From Nothopassalora personata (lineage: Eukaryota; Ascomycota; Dothideomycetes; Mycosphaerellales; Mycosphaerellaceae), in NCBI GenBank assembly GCA_033816765.1, contig CM066290.1:2418001-2482000 (forward strand): 64,000 nt of DNA, read 5' to 3'. Positions 54,157-64,000 of this stretch are shown piece after piece. The first letter of the stretch is position 1. Each line of letters starts with the position of its first letter. Made by a program: the position numbers and the translations under genes. The notes beneath the pieces were generated by a model that saw nothing but the letters and a program-made list of their open reading frames with translations, was not told the origin of the DNA and searched no databases.

Positions 54157-55833
54157 TCATCTTCGGAACCAGCTGAAAATACGGCGATACAAATCTGGTC
54201 CCCTGTTCGGGGTCAGGTACCGAGCGATCATCTGCATCAGTCCTCTCGCCTCCTCATGCTTCATCCTTAGCAGATCGGGAAGTCGCCGATACATATCGGC
54301 GAGGATCCTGCAGCCGGAAGGCAACTCCTCGAGAACTTCGTCGTATACACGGTCTACCTCTTGTCGCCACTCCTAGTACCCCTGACCGGTCCATCTTCTC
54401 CAGGCATACTTTAGCGGTTTCAGTCCATTTCCAGATGGTTACACGGAACTGACATATTCCCGTTTATAGGAAAGACCATGCCCACCAGACAGGCGCCAGC
54501 CACCATTCTACGATCTTGGGCAATTGGTCTAGAAAAGTGATGAAGGAAGGTGCCCACGTACTAGCAGACATCGAAGCCGCTCCCGTGTTGGCCATTGCTG
54601 TAGATGGACCCGCGAGTTTCGCCAGTATGGTAAAAGTGACGGCGAACGCCGCTGGATTGCAAGGGTGCGTTGGCAAAAGACACTTCAACAGAGCCGAAAT
54701 CAGAGCTACGGCCTCTTGTTTAGCCAACCAGTCGTCTTCTGGGAAGTCCGCACACTGCCAGAGTTCTATCAGACCCTCTGTGAAGGCGCGGATGTACAGC
54801 GTCAAGAAATGGATGTTGTAGTCGATCTTCATCGTGCTACGACTCAAACCAAGCAGACCGAAGATCTGGTCATGAGGGACGGAGCACTCTTTGAAAGCAT
54901 ACTCGACCAAGACGGTCCCCAGTGGTAAGTACGTGCCAGGATTGCGAAGTTCTTTCGCATGCTGCTCCAGAATCTGAACCGCTCGAACCATCTCTGGCAT
55001 CCTGTCGAAGAACCAAGCTCGTGGTGTTTGATCGAGGAAGCGACCGAACAGCTCACGATTGTCTGATTGTCTATCAGTGCTATCGTACCCGGAGTACCCT
55101 TTGAAGAAGTAATGCCCCAATTCCAACAGTACGGCCCAGTCAATGCAGAGCTCGCCCCATCGAATTCCTAGCTGCTTCGCGAAGGCTATATACTGTACGA
55201 GCCGGAGCCGAGTCCAATAGTACTCCAGCACGAGACGTACAGTCAAGACCATGGCGCTTTTTTTCGTCTTCTTTTCTTGGAACAAGCCGCGAACACGCTG
55301 CCGAGGATAGCCAGGGCAAGTTTTGAGAATGTCGTGGACGCGCTGACAGTAAGCTTGACGTTGCTTTAGATCGTCTGGAGCAAGTTTTCTACCTACCCGA
55401 GCCATGCTTCCATTTGAGTGGCAGTTCTGTAGATCTCGCCCATCAGCTCGACTTGGATGGCTTTTTCGTGGGTGTCGGATTGCTCAATGCAGAGGGCATC
55501 GATGAAATTCCATTGTCGGTGTTGAGAAGCTAGTTGGAGCCGGGCAAAGAGGTTGTCTCTGCATAGGATGGCGTGGTTGTTGATGGTTATGGCTTGCGGG
55601 GGTGCGCCTTTGCCCTAGCAGTATGACAGAGCTGTATATGGAGTAGCCTCGTCGAGTGGGAAAGCCTTCATCTCGAAGGCGAGAGTATACTTTGACGTAT
55701 TTCCAAAGAAGCGTAGCAGGCGGAACTGCCATAGGGTCAGAGGTATTTCATCGTAGAGTGACGACAAGCTGTTGCTTGCGCTGTGTAACAGCGAGTGAGA
55801 TGTCTTCCTTGTGTCACCATCCACGCCCATCAT
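54157..55833 (-). pseudogene. Second HET-domain protein, broken
   Basis: ATG 55833 (MMGVDGDTRKTSHS) leads to IPLTLWQFRLLRFF, YTALSYC-stop-GKGAPPQAITI, CRDNLFARLQLASQ, WNFIDALCIEQSDTHEKAIQ and VELMGEIYRTATQMEAWLG. These are the canonical N-terminal HET motifs. The Trp of the conserved SYCW is TAG (a TGG-to-TAG change). A frame change follows AWLG near 55405, and a long C-terminal region continues (RKLAPDDLKQRQAYCQRVHD to 54464) with a further frame change before EWRQEVDRVYDEVLEELPSG. The last readable end is FSWFRR at 54157. The C-terminal half includes DQIFGLLGLS, the usual HET-family continuation. Probably a pseudogene; with 6247-7179 it is the second broken HET gene in the window. Confidence 0.75.
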
Positions 55834-55976
55834 GGTATTAGGCCAATGTCCCAGGTTGGGCCAGCTTGCACAGCCATTGCGCACCTGAAGGATCACCACC
55901 ATTCGGAGCCAACATGGCTGCGCTAGTACGCCAGTCCACATACCATGCAACATACAAGAGGGCGAGGACCTCAGAC

Positions 55977-56510
55977 TCATTTCGGGATCCAAAGTCTCCA
56001 CAGCCATAACAAAATCCCTCCCTCACGCATTCTCAGTGCAGTCCCCAGCAACCCTCCACCCTCATCTCCCCAAACAAATCCATTCCCATCGCCCTCCGCT
56101 CTCCCTAAACCTCCAAACCTCGAAACCAACATCTTATTCTTCGCCATTCCCGGAAACGCCCTCGGAAGCTTCCCATTAACATAACAAATCACGTGATTTC
56201 CATATTTCAAGCTCGTATAAATCTCCACAAGTTCAATGTGATACTCCGGCCACTCCTTCGTCAGAGTCTTCAGCGCTTCAAACAAAGTGGCGAGAGGTAC
56301 TGCTACGGGGTTAGAGGGGTAAAGGTGCAGGCGAGGTTGGGTTACTGGGGTGCATGTGAGGGCGTCTTCGAAGGTGCACCGGTGGGAGGAGAGGTGGGGA
56401 GTGACGGGTGTGATTAATTCGACGATGGTGTGGACTTTGAATTCTTGTGGTGGATGGATGTGTAGTCGGGTTGGGTCTATGTGGACATGAAGGCGAAGAG
56501 GGGAGCTGGG
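55977..56510 (-). CDS. Unrecognised protein-coding stretch
   Basis: A minus-strand frame reads HVHIDPTRLHIHPPQEFKVH, TIVELITPVTPHLSSHRCTF, EDALTCTPVTQPRLHLYPSN, FEALKTLTKEWPEYHIELVE and IYTSLKYGNHVICYVNGKLP, and ends LWRLWIPK. The alternation of His/Pro-rich strands and a helix looks protein-like and is free of stops, but no family is recognised. The start is unclear; an ATG in another frame upstream (MKALVHPQLPSSPS) may mean a frameshift or unseen intron. Its 3' end overlaps DNA upstream of the broken HET gene. Confidence 0.3.
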   Translation of the reverse strand, partial: PSSPLRLHVHIDPTRLHIHPPQEFKVHTIVELITPVTPHLSSHRCTFEDALTCTPVTQPRLHLYPSNPVAVPLATLFEALKTLTKEWPEYHIELVEIYTSLKYGNHVICYVNGKLPRAFPGMAKNKMLVSRFGGLGRAEGDGNGFVWGDEGGGLLGTALRMREGGILLWLWRLWIPK

Positions 56511-57011
56511 GGTGTACGAGAGCTTTCATGGGGTTGTACGTGTAGTAATGTTGAAATGGGGTGGTCACAGTTACGCTTTGCTCCGGACGCGAAGCAGCCA
56601 AAATCTGCGTGAATCCTTGCGCACTGGAGAGATGTCTCCGAGGCTCTGCTGACCGAGGCTTCGCCTGAGCGAGAGTAGACTCACCGTCAAGAGTCCAGAG
56701 CAATGGCCGGCACATCTACGTTGCACATGCTCATGTGTCCACCACATACCTGTAGGTAATCTCAGAGTAGGATGAAAGTACTGGAGTCTTTCTACACCAA
56801 AATCGAACCACAAGGTGGAAATGAAGACTCATACCACACAATGCAAAGTTGATTCTGCTTTCTCGCGAGGTCATCATATCTGCGCATAACACTCGTCACA
56901 CAGCACCGCCCAGTCTTGCCGTAAGGGGTATCATCCATTCCAAGAACGCCGGCAGTGCCTCAGTCACGCTTCATTCTCCTCGTCGCTCGCATTGCCTTTC
57001 TCTGAGCCTTC

Positions 57012-58335
57012 CTAAGACCCAGATGCGATGCTCGGCCTCTTACTCGGAGCCACAGGCGCCATCATGCTCCTAGCACCGGGCACAACGTTCTTCCGCGGGT
57101 GAACCATACCATCTGCATCGACAGTAGGCGTCATTGCAGCGTTGGGATGTCCAGCGGTTCCAGAGCCGCGTAGTCCTGTTCCTGGAGTCCCCGACCCGAA
57201 AAGTCCACCGCCAGCACCCACAGCTCCGGGGCCGAAGGTGAACGTGCCTCCAGCGGCCTTATGGCTTGGTCTGTGTCCGAACAATGTACCCTGCAGCCGA
57301 TTGTACTCGTACTTCTTCCTCAACGGGACCCGCATAGGTTGATACAGCGGTGCTCCGCCCCAATTCTGCGCAATGGCAGCCATAACAGCCTCTTTCTCCT
57401 CCTCACTGTCGACCGGCCCAATATCCAGATTATCATCATCCGGGTTCGGCGCATTCGCATCAAAGGCAGCTTTTTGCAGCTTCGCCTGGTTCTTCCGTTG
57501 ATACTCCATGAGGAGCTTGTCGTACGGTGCGCTCCTTCCTGGGACGCTTCGCTTCGCACCCATGCTGTGGCTCTTGCACGTAAGACTTCTCGCACACTGT
57601 CCTCCCTGCGGCAGCTCCACGCCGCACTGCTTCTCAACATCAACAGGTGCCTTGGGCCGCGCAGCTTTCCCCTTCGGCTCATCTTTCTTCTTCTTCTTTT
57701 TGCTTGGTCCACTACCGTCTTCCGCAACGCCATCCTCCGCTTTCCGCTTCTTGCTCGCCGTCATGCCGCCTTTGCTCGTCTTCTTGGCACCTTCCAAGCC
57801 ATCTTCCTCCTCATCGCTATCTGCCGCCTTCTCCTTCCGGGCAGCAGCATCACGTGCGTCTTTCGCTTCCTTCTTCTTGCGCTGCTTTTCTTGCTTCTTA
57901 TTCAAGCAGGCTTCGATGTGTTTGGGCATAGCGAACTTGCCGACGGCGCGTTTACAATGATTGCACTTGGTAGTCTCTGCGCGGTCGGCCATGACGCGTT
58001 TGTTGGGGAAGGTCTTGCGGATGGTCTTGGGGAGGTCGACGCTGGGAGTGGAGCGGGCGCTGGTGTCGAGGGAGGGTGCTGCGGTACTGATAACATCTTT
58101 GTTCCAGGCACCGGGGTTGGTCGCGAGAGGGAGGCGCTTCTTGATGTCGGCTTTAGGTGATTTGGGCTTTTCATCGAGGTCGTCGAAGAGATTCGACAGC
58201 GATATGCTTTCTTCCTTGATCGGCCTGCCTTGGGACGATGGAGCTGTTGCGTTTTTGTTCAACGATATGCGACATGATGATGGACTTGGGGTGAGACTCA
58301 CTCTTGCGACTCATCGCTACGCCGTTGGGCGCCAT
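57012..58335 (-). CDS. sgf73: SAGA complex subunit Sgf73 (ataxin-7 homologue)
   Basis: Exon 1 (58335-58302, MAPNGVAMSRK) joins exon 2 (58243-57012) across a 58-nt intron (GTGAGT...ACAG) to give 421 residues. A zinc-finger-like CNHCKRAVGKFAMPKHIEAC is followed by basic, Lys-rich stretches. The SCA7 domain has VEKQCGVELPQGGQCARSLT and CKSHSMGAKRSVPGRSAPYD, with its Cys/His zinc ligands intact. Sgf73 anchors the deubiquitinase module (Ubp8, Sgf11, Sus1) to the SAGA co-activator. An ATG at 58301 would give an intron-free variant, but the exon 1 start keeps a conserved-looking N-terminus and good splice sites. It is divergently paired with TTI1, their starts lying about 280 bp apart. Confidence 0.9.
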
Positions 58336-58612
58336 CGCAGTCGGTATGCGCAGTAGGTGCTGCTAGATGTCCGGGTGGAAGTTGTCTGGCCGAGGTTGCT
58401 ACATACGTGCACAATGTCCAGGCTGGAGGTCGAGTGGGGCCGGCTCAATCAAATTGCACATCAAAACTTGAGGTAGAATAACATTCCTCCTGCTTCAACC
58501 TCATCTCTTGCTGCTACCCTTCGTACAGTACACACTTCATCAACATCCACGCACCGATCGATATCGGCAATGCCACCCATACACCAGCATGCCGCTCCAG
58601 CTCCTCGGGACC

Positions 58613-61600
58613 ATGGACGACCGACATGAGGTCTTTCAGGAGCTGAAGCCGCCCTGTGTGGCGCTGAGCCAGGCAGCACTTTCTTTGAACGCGTCAAACC
58701 CAAACATCCAACTTCTCACAGATCGACTCGGGGATGTTCATAAAGTACTGGTCAGCATCACGAGCAGCCATCCTTTAGATGCGAAGCTCGCCGACTATGT
58801 CTTCTTCCCCCTCTCTCAAGTGCTCAAGGCGAGCCAGAAGGTTTCCATCAGATGCCTCGAGCTCACTTTCCAGAGTCTGGCCATTCTGATACGTCAAGGG
58901 TGGCGGTTCAGTGTTCAGCCGCAGCTGGCCGCACAGATCGTCATACTGTGTACGATGATGGCTGAAAAGGAACCAAAGGGTCTTTCTTTCACAGGATCGA
59001 CGGATGACTTGCAGACAAGCGCTCTTGAATGTTTACATCGCCTCTTCGAAGCACTCAGTACGCCTGGAGAAGCGATAGCGACCTTGACATCCGAGGCCAG
59101 CTTCCCGCAGCTTGCTCAGACGATCAGCACCATCTTGGATGCTGTTGCGGAGGGCAGAGTTGCTAATGTGCAGATTGCCGCAATGCATGCTCTGAAAGCT
59201 CTCGTGAGAAATGTGGCTGATCAAGACATCAAAGCTGCTTTCCTACCCGGCATTGTCTCGAAGCTCACCAAAGTCCTCAGCCCATCTACGAAGCAGAGGC
59301 GGCCGCCTACTGTATTAACGGATGCACTTTACGTGTTACAACAACTCTTCAGCGGCACTTTGAGCGATTCGATAGCTGATGCTATCGGCAATGACCCTGG
59401 GAACACAAGCTCAAAAGTCATAGATGAGAAGTGGCTAGAATCAGCTGCAACCCAGCTGACACCTGTTGTTGCCACTCTTGTCCGACTGAGAGATCACAGC
59501 AGACTGGACGTGAGGGAGTCTCTGTCCAAGTTTTGCTTCAAAATCATCAAAGACTGCAGGAGAATACTGAAAAGCAACGTAAGTCTGGTTCTCGAGACTG
59601 TCCTCCTTCTCGCAAGTGGCGACCAGGGCGACTCGATCAAGTTCAGTCTTGAGTCCCTTGCTACAACAGATGCAGAGGTCTTGGAGCTCTTACAAGACAC
59701 ACTTCATGACTGGTTAAGGTCGCTGGCAACCAAGATACAATCAGCGAATGAGCAAGCGAAAGTGCAGAGAATGCAGCAGATCAGCACAGCGTACAGTATC
59801 ATTGTCAATGTTGGCGCAGACACCACCACCATTGACAGGATGCTAGCTAAGGGCCTTCGAGATTGCGTTGTGACCACGCTGCAGCTGCCGGGCCCAAAGC
59901 TGCAACAGGTCGCCATGTTACCAGTACAGTCACTCGATTTGACATTCGTTGGCGATCAGCGCAACGGCACGCACTTCACCTCACCTCTTGTGCAATACAA
60001 GGGTCAAGAAGCTGTGTTACAGCAGGTTAAGCACCTCGTCAAGATGCTTAGCATCTCATCGACGTCAGCTATCACCGCCAAAGACCTTTCAAGGATGCTA
60101 CACCAATCCAATGGGGAGACACGATTGGCGACATTTTGGATGCTGCTCGAATATACAAAGGCCTCTGCTAAGCTTGACCCTGATTTCACAACTGCGTTTC
60201 TCGATTTTGACGAAGGTACTACCACGAATTCATCCAGAAAAATGGAGGAGCTTTACTCCTTTGCTCTGACGGTACTGACAGACTCTTCCGGAGACGGCCC
60301 GGATCGGCGATTGCAAGCTCTTTCCATTCAGGCACTTGCGCTCAGAGCTCGCACAGCAGGCAAAGGTTTTCGCCATGAACTCATCGATACCCTCTACCCT
60401 GTTTTACATACGCTCGCTACGCCAGATGAACTTCTTCAACAGCACAGCGTCACTGCACTCAACATCTTTGCAGATGCTTGTGGGTACAACTCCGTGCGAG
60501 AGCTGATCGTCGATAATGTAGATTATCTCACCAATGCTGTGGCACTGAAGCTCAACTCGTTCGATGTTCGTACACAAGCGCCCCAAGTCCTGCTAATGAT
60601 GGTGAGGCTAGCTGGACCAAGCTTGCTACCCTATCTGGAAGACACAATTGACAGTATCTTCGCCGCGCTGGAGGACTACCATGGCTACCCACTACTTGTG
60701 GAATTATTGTTCAAAGTCTTAAGCGTTGTGGCCGAGGAAGGCGCGAAGGCACCCCAGCTCGCGATCGAAGATGGTTCCAGAAAGGACATCTCCAGTATTC
60801 GTCAAGAGCGATGGCAATCGACTAAGGTTTCAGATCTCGTCGATCTGTTACGAGAGAGTTCATCTGACGAGATAGTCACGAACCCAGAGCCTACAGTCAA
60901 CCGCGAGGCTCATCCGCAACAGCCGTGGAAGACTGTTGAGGATGCAGAGGATGATAACGATGAAATTGAAGCAGACAACGAAGTTCAGCCAGTGAATGAA
61001 GTCGACGTGCCTCCGCCTGCACCGAAGACCTTCGCTCTGCTACTCAAGATCTCAGAACTTACACAGCATTTCCTGCCATCCGTTTCTGCTTCGCTTCGAA
61101 CCTCGCTACTTGGGCTGATCAAGACTACCACGCCGGCGATCGCTCGACATGAGAACTCCTTCCTGCCGCTGATCAATACACTTTGGCCCGAGATCGTGTC
61201 GAGGCTAGACGATACAGAGCCTCAGGTGGTCGCAGCAGCACTGAACATCATCGCCTTGATGTGTGAGCACGCCGGAGACTTCATGAGAAGCAGGATTGCG
61301 CAGTTGTGGCCCGGCATCGTTGAACAGTATCATCAAGCCGCAAAAGGCATCATTCAGGTGGGATCACCTCCACGATCGACGACCATAGATCACCAATTGA
61401 CTACATCGACGACTGTTGCATCACGCGATGCCCGTTTCAAGCTTGCTATTGCGCGCCTGAATTCAAGCCAAGTCAACTATATCGATACTCGCGTCCACAC
61501 CGTGTGGGCAGCTCTGCTAGACTCCATTACAGCGATCGTACAGTACGTGCCAATTTCACCCGAATCAGTCGATGAAGCACTGGGAATGTTGATTCCTGTG

Positions 61601-61750
61601 CTGGAAACAGATGGCGTCAAGAACGCCTTGGCGGCAGAGAACGCAGACGCAGTCTGGCTTGTTTGCTTGCGAGCTGGTCTCGAAAAGGCACCAGTAATGC
61701 CGAGATCTATCCAAGATATGAAATGGGCCCCCCTCGATCGCGCAGGTTGA
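58613..61750 (+). CDS. tti1: TTI1, Tel2-interacting protein (TTT complex)
   Basis: Single exon, 1045 residues from ATG 58613 (MDDRHEVFQELKPPCVALSQ). It is all-helical with HEAT-like repeats, and the N-terminal pattern FQELKPPCVALSQAAL, DYVFFPLSQVLKA and ECLHRLFEAL is that of Tti1. The middle holds CGYNSVRELIVDNVDYLTNA, a hallmark of the family, and an acidic segment (EDAEDDNDEIEADNE) precedes the C-terminal helices. With Tel2 and Tti2 it forms the co-chaperone that matures PIKK kinases (TOR, Tel1/ATM, Mec1/ATR). Length and start agree with the family; two upstream ATGs in the same frame (58508, 58592) are less likely. No lesions. Confidence 0.9.
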   Translation: MDDRHEVFQELKPPCVALSQAALSLNASNPNIQLLTDRLGDVHKVLVSITSSHPLDAKLADYVFFPLSQVLKASQKVSIRCLELTFQSLAILIRQGWRFSVQPQLAAQIVILCTMMAEKEPKGLSFTGSTDDLQTSALECLHRLFEALSTPGEAIATLTSEASFPQLAQTISTILDAVAEGRVANVQIAAMHALKALVRNVADQDIKAAFLPGIVSKLTKVLSPSTKQRRPPTVLTDALYVLQQLFSGTLSDSIADAIGNDPGNTSSKVIDEKWLESAATQLTPVVATLVRLRDHSRLDVRESLSKFCFKIIKDCRRILKSNVSLVLETVLLLASGDQGDSIKFSLESLATTDAEVLELLQDTLHDWLRSLATKIQSANEQAKVQRMQQISTAYSIIVNVGADTTTIDRMLAKGLRDCVVTTLQLPGPKLQQVAMLPVQSLDLTFVGDQRNGTHFTSPLVQYKGQEAVLQQVKHLVKMLSISSTSAITAKDLSRMLHQSNGETRLATFWMLLEYTKASAKLDPDFTTAFLDFDEGTTTNSSRKMEELYSFALTVLTDSSGDGPDRRLQALSIQALALRARTAGKGFRHELIDTLYPVLHTLATPDELLQQHSVTALNIFADACGYNSVRELIVDNVDYLTNAVALKLNSFDVRTQAPQVLLMMVRLAGPSLLPYLEDTIDSIFAALEDYHGYPLLVELLFKVLSVVAEEGAKAPQLAIEDGSRKDISSIRQERWQSTKVSDLVDLLRESSSDEIVTNPEPTVNREAHPQQPWKTVEDAEDDNDEIEADNEVQPVNEVDVPPPAPKTFALLLKISELTQHFLPSVSASLRTSLLGLIKTTTPAIARHENSFLPLINTLWPEIVSRLDDTEPQVVAAALNIIALMCEHAGDFMRSRIAQLWPGIVEQYHQAAKGIIQVGSPPRSTTIDHQLTTSTTVASRDARFKLAIARLNSSQVNYIDTRVHTVWAALLDSITAIVQYVPISPESVDEALGMLIPVLETDGVKNALAAENADAVWLVCLRAGLEKAPVMPRSIQDMKWAPLDRAG

Positions 61751-62262
61751 GGCTGATATATCACTTTTTACCAAGATGACGTCCAACACAGTTCGCGGCA
61801 AACTCCCAGCCCGGTGCAGTGGGCAGACTCACATCGCTGCAGCATGCTCCTTCCGGGCTATATGTCGATGCCGACACGGCAAGATGATGGTGTTTGCATG
61901 GGGCGTTGTTTGAACAATCACTTCGTGTTTGTCGCACACAGACCAACAGTTCGCGTGGCAAACAGCGCTGCATTTGAACATTGACCATCAAACATTACAG
62001 TGGCACATCATGATAAAGGAGTCTTGTCGCAATTGACAAGCACAGTGATCTTCGAAGTCCTCGACTCAACGAAACGAGAGCTCCGTCCCATGCTTTCATC
62101 ACTTTGTCTCAAAATATAACACAACCTAGGCGGCTTTCTTCTTTCGCATCCGTTCGACCCATCGCACTGGGCCCGGCATCACCACGAACTGCTGCAAACT
62201 GCTGCACGATATCATCGCCCAGTCATTGTCCACGACCTCTCGCACATACCCAAGCTCCAACA
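61751..62262. other. Intergenic, nothing recognised
   Basis: Downstream of TTI1. No coding or repeat signal. Confidence 0.4.
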
Positions 62263-62520
62263 ATGTGCTACCACAAATACACTCACTACACTTCCTGCGT
62301 CGAGCACGTGCCAATGCACACACATATGTGCCCCAAGAACCTCAATGAAGACGCCACACGAGTTATATTCTGCGAAGACTACCAAGCAGTACGATCAAGC
62401 ACCACATCGCCATGTCCCTACTGCCTACCAAGATCGACAGTCACAACTCCAACGCCATCGTCTGGTCGATATGCCTACCCAACACCGCCAAAGACTGCAA
62501 CACCTGGGTCTACGAGATGA
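62263..62520 (+). CDS. Small Cys/His-rich protein, 85 aa
   Basis: ATG 62263 opens MCYHKYTHYTSCVEHVPMHT, then MCPKN, IFCEDYQ and CPYCLPRSTVTT. Small fungal proteins that begin with MC..Y.H..C and have later CPxC pairs are common and presumed zinc-binding. The open frame ends TPGSTR at 62520. The following DNA in another frame (to about 62800) also looks weakly coding, so an intron or frameshift may hide a longer protein. Function unknown. Confidence 0.4.
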   Translation: MCYHKYTHYTSCVEHVPMHTHMCPKNLNEDATRVIFCEDYQAVRSSTTSPCPYCLPRSTVTTPTPSSGRYAYPTPPKTATPGSTR

Positions 62521-62991
62521 CTCCCGGGCCGCTGGCTGCATCGAGGCAGGAAGAAGGAGTTGCAGCCAGCGGAAAGATTGCATCTGCGGCTGAAGAGAAA
62601 GTTGAGGGAACAGCTGAGTGTTGCGAGGAGGAAATTAGGGCATCGGACGAGCGAGCCGACTTTTGTAAGGTGCTATCGGCAGCCTGCTCAGCAATATCAA
62701 CCACATTATCACAGCACGGAAAATGGTATCGCTTACTACCACGATGTCGACAACCACGGCAACGAGAGGGGGTGGAGCGTGTATCGAACAGCATCGCCAT
62801 TTTGAGTATGAGCGATATGAGCGGGCGACATCAGGTGTCACGTGGTTGGGTAGTGAGAAGCAAAAAGGAGAGATGTGCATAACTGCAATTCGATGATTTT
62901 GACTGCCGTGCCTTATGCAATGCCTACTTCTTTTCCCTTCTCACCAGCAATAATCTATTACCTCGTCTTAGGGAAAGGGTTAGAGATGCTG

Positions 62992-63206
62992 TTACAAGTT
63001 GCCCGAAACCTTCTTAGCCTCTTCCAATGCCGCCCATGCCCGGTGAACCTGTTGATTGACGGAGTCCGAGTACTTATCATCATCATTAAGCGAGACCACG
63101 CCCTTCCTCCGCCCTGTCATTTGCATGTCCGCGTCCATCGTGTCATCGAAGTCGAGCGATTCCTTTAGAATCGCAGCTACCTCGACGTGGTTGAGATTCG
63201 GCAGTA
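62992..63206 (-). pseudogene. Last exon of a gene cut off by AT-rich DNA
   Basis: The exon follows a good acceptor (branch CTAAT, CTTACAG at 63207) and reads LPNLNHVEVAAILKESLDFD, DTMDADMQMTGRRKGVVSLN and DDDKYSDSVNQQVHRAWAAL, ending VSGNL. It looks like a real C-terminus. Upstream, where earlier exons should be, lies AT-rich RIP-like sequence to the window end. The gene is therefore either truncated by a repeat insertion near 63235 or has a very long first part elsewhere. Family not recognised. Confidence 0.45.
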
Positions 63207-63239
63207 CTGTAAGGTAAGAATTAGCATTAGCAGATCTTA

Positions 63240-64000
63240 TCATATACCTATAGGACGTACCCTTCTTTAGAGCGTCGTTACAAAGACACGAAAGTTCGAT
63301 GCGCCTTTCCGAGTAATTGCGCTAGCCTTGTAGTATACATGAAGATCGCGGAAGCTAGAGCGCCTAACGAGCGTCTTATAGCGCTATTATTAGCTATTTC
63401 TAACGAAGGGGTAATCGTACTAGGAGGATTTAGTAGTCTCGCGAGTATAATTCTTCGCTTGTAGAATACTCCTATACCTACCTGTATACTAGAAATTACT
63501 TCTACGTCTATGTCTCGTAGAATATAACTACTATATCCTTAAATTTCTAAAATCTATTCCTATATCTATAACTTATATAAAGTTATTATAATAAGCTATT
63601 ATATTAAGCTTAGAGTAGTTATATAGTAGAGTAATTCTATAGTATAGAGAATATATACTCTACTAGGTAGAAAGTAAAAAGTATATAGCAATATACTACA
63701 GATCTAATATTAACTCTCTAAGATCTTTTATCTATTATTAATAGTAAAACTTTAATAATTTTAGTATTTAAATTCTTTACGTTATAAGCTTTAAAATTAC
63801 TATACTATATAATATTAATTAGCTCTAGGTCTTTAAATATAGAAACAGTATAAAAATTAAATATATAAAAGATTTAGAAAAGTATAGCGTTTATAAACAT
63901 TTAATAAATATTAGAGGACCCAGAAGCATCTTTTAGCGATAATGTAAGAACATAGGAGTTATATTCAAAAGATATAGATGTAGGAGTGTCGCGCGATATA
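63240..64000. repeat. AT-rich RIP-like repeat DNA at the window edge
   Basis: A+T rises strongly and TpA dominates, with no readable gene. It is poorer in CpG than the 22-51 kb island, so it may be an older or more heavily degraded repeat. It continues beyond the window. Confidence 0.6.

Noticed and set aside
57261..58160. A 299-codon plus-strand open frame
   Set aside because: It is the reverse strand of the Lys/Glu-rich Sgf73 coding region, which often leaves the opposite strand open.

Overview
This window is from a filamentous ascomycete (Pezizomycotina, probably a dothideomycete; the class is inferred). The signs are GT-AG introns of 46-65 nt, HET and DUF7918-type genes, a Sgf73 and a TTI1 orthologue, and repeats mutated in the CpA-to-TpA / TpG-to-TpA pattern of repeat-induced point mutation (RIP). 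CpG-rich words are kept in the mutated DNA.

Left arm (1-21.9 kb). Intact genes: a formin-type GTPase-binding protein, a DUF7918-type protein, a bromodomain protein, a Prr1-like protein kinase, a bHLH factor and a six-exon MFS efflux pump. Broken genes lie among them: an Ada/AraC-type regulator, a SnoaL/NTF2-like fragment, a HET gene, a purine nucleoside permease (NUP), a tautomerase-like gene and an F-box-like gene.

Repeat island (21.96-51.27 kb). About 200-bp terminal inverted repeats (TIRs) flanked by TA bound a 29.3-kb block. Removing three LTR retrotransposons, each with its own perfect 5-bp target duplication (TAGTA, CCTAC, ATAGG), leaves a RIP-degraded DNA transposon of about 9.1 kb. 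It carries three minus-strand genes: a DDE integrase-like transposase with an N-terminal HTH region, a large Gln-rich protein, and a protein with tandem copies of the histone H3 tail. Dense arrays of a short TAAGGAGC-type repeat lie near both ends and in the middle. The nested elements are a young chromovirus with identical 409-bp LTRs (23.4-29.8 kb, minus), a RIP-degraded relative (32.6-39.6 kb, plus) and a second, RIP-degraded chromovirus family (43.3-50.0 kb, minus). Both families carry an extra gene antisense to pol, next to the 3' LTR. In the second family this gene appears to have three spliceosomal introns.

Right arm (51.3-64 kb). It holds a small secreted-protein gene, an AT-rich relic, a second broken HET gene, the SAGA subunit Sgf73 (minus), divergent TTI1 (plus), a small Cys-rich ORF, and the last exon of a gene whose upstream part is lost in AT-rich, RIP-like DNA running to the window end.

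The long intact genes (kinase, TTI1, MFS) argue against poor sequence quality, so the frameshifts and stops in HET, NUP and similar genes probably reflect real decay of accessory genes around the repeat island. No database search was possible; family names rest on motifs recognised by eye.
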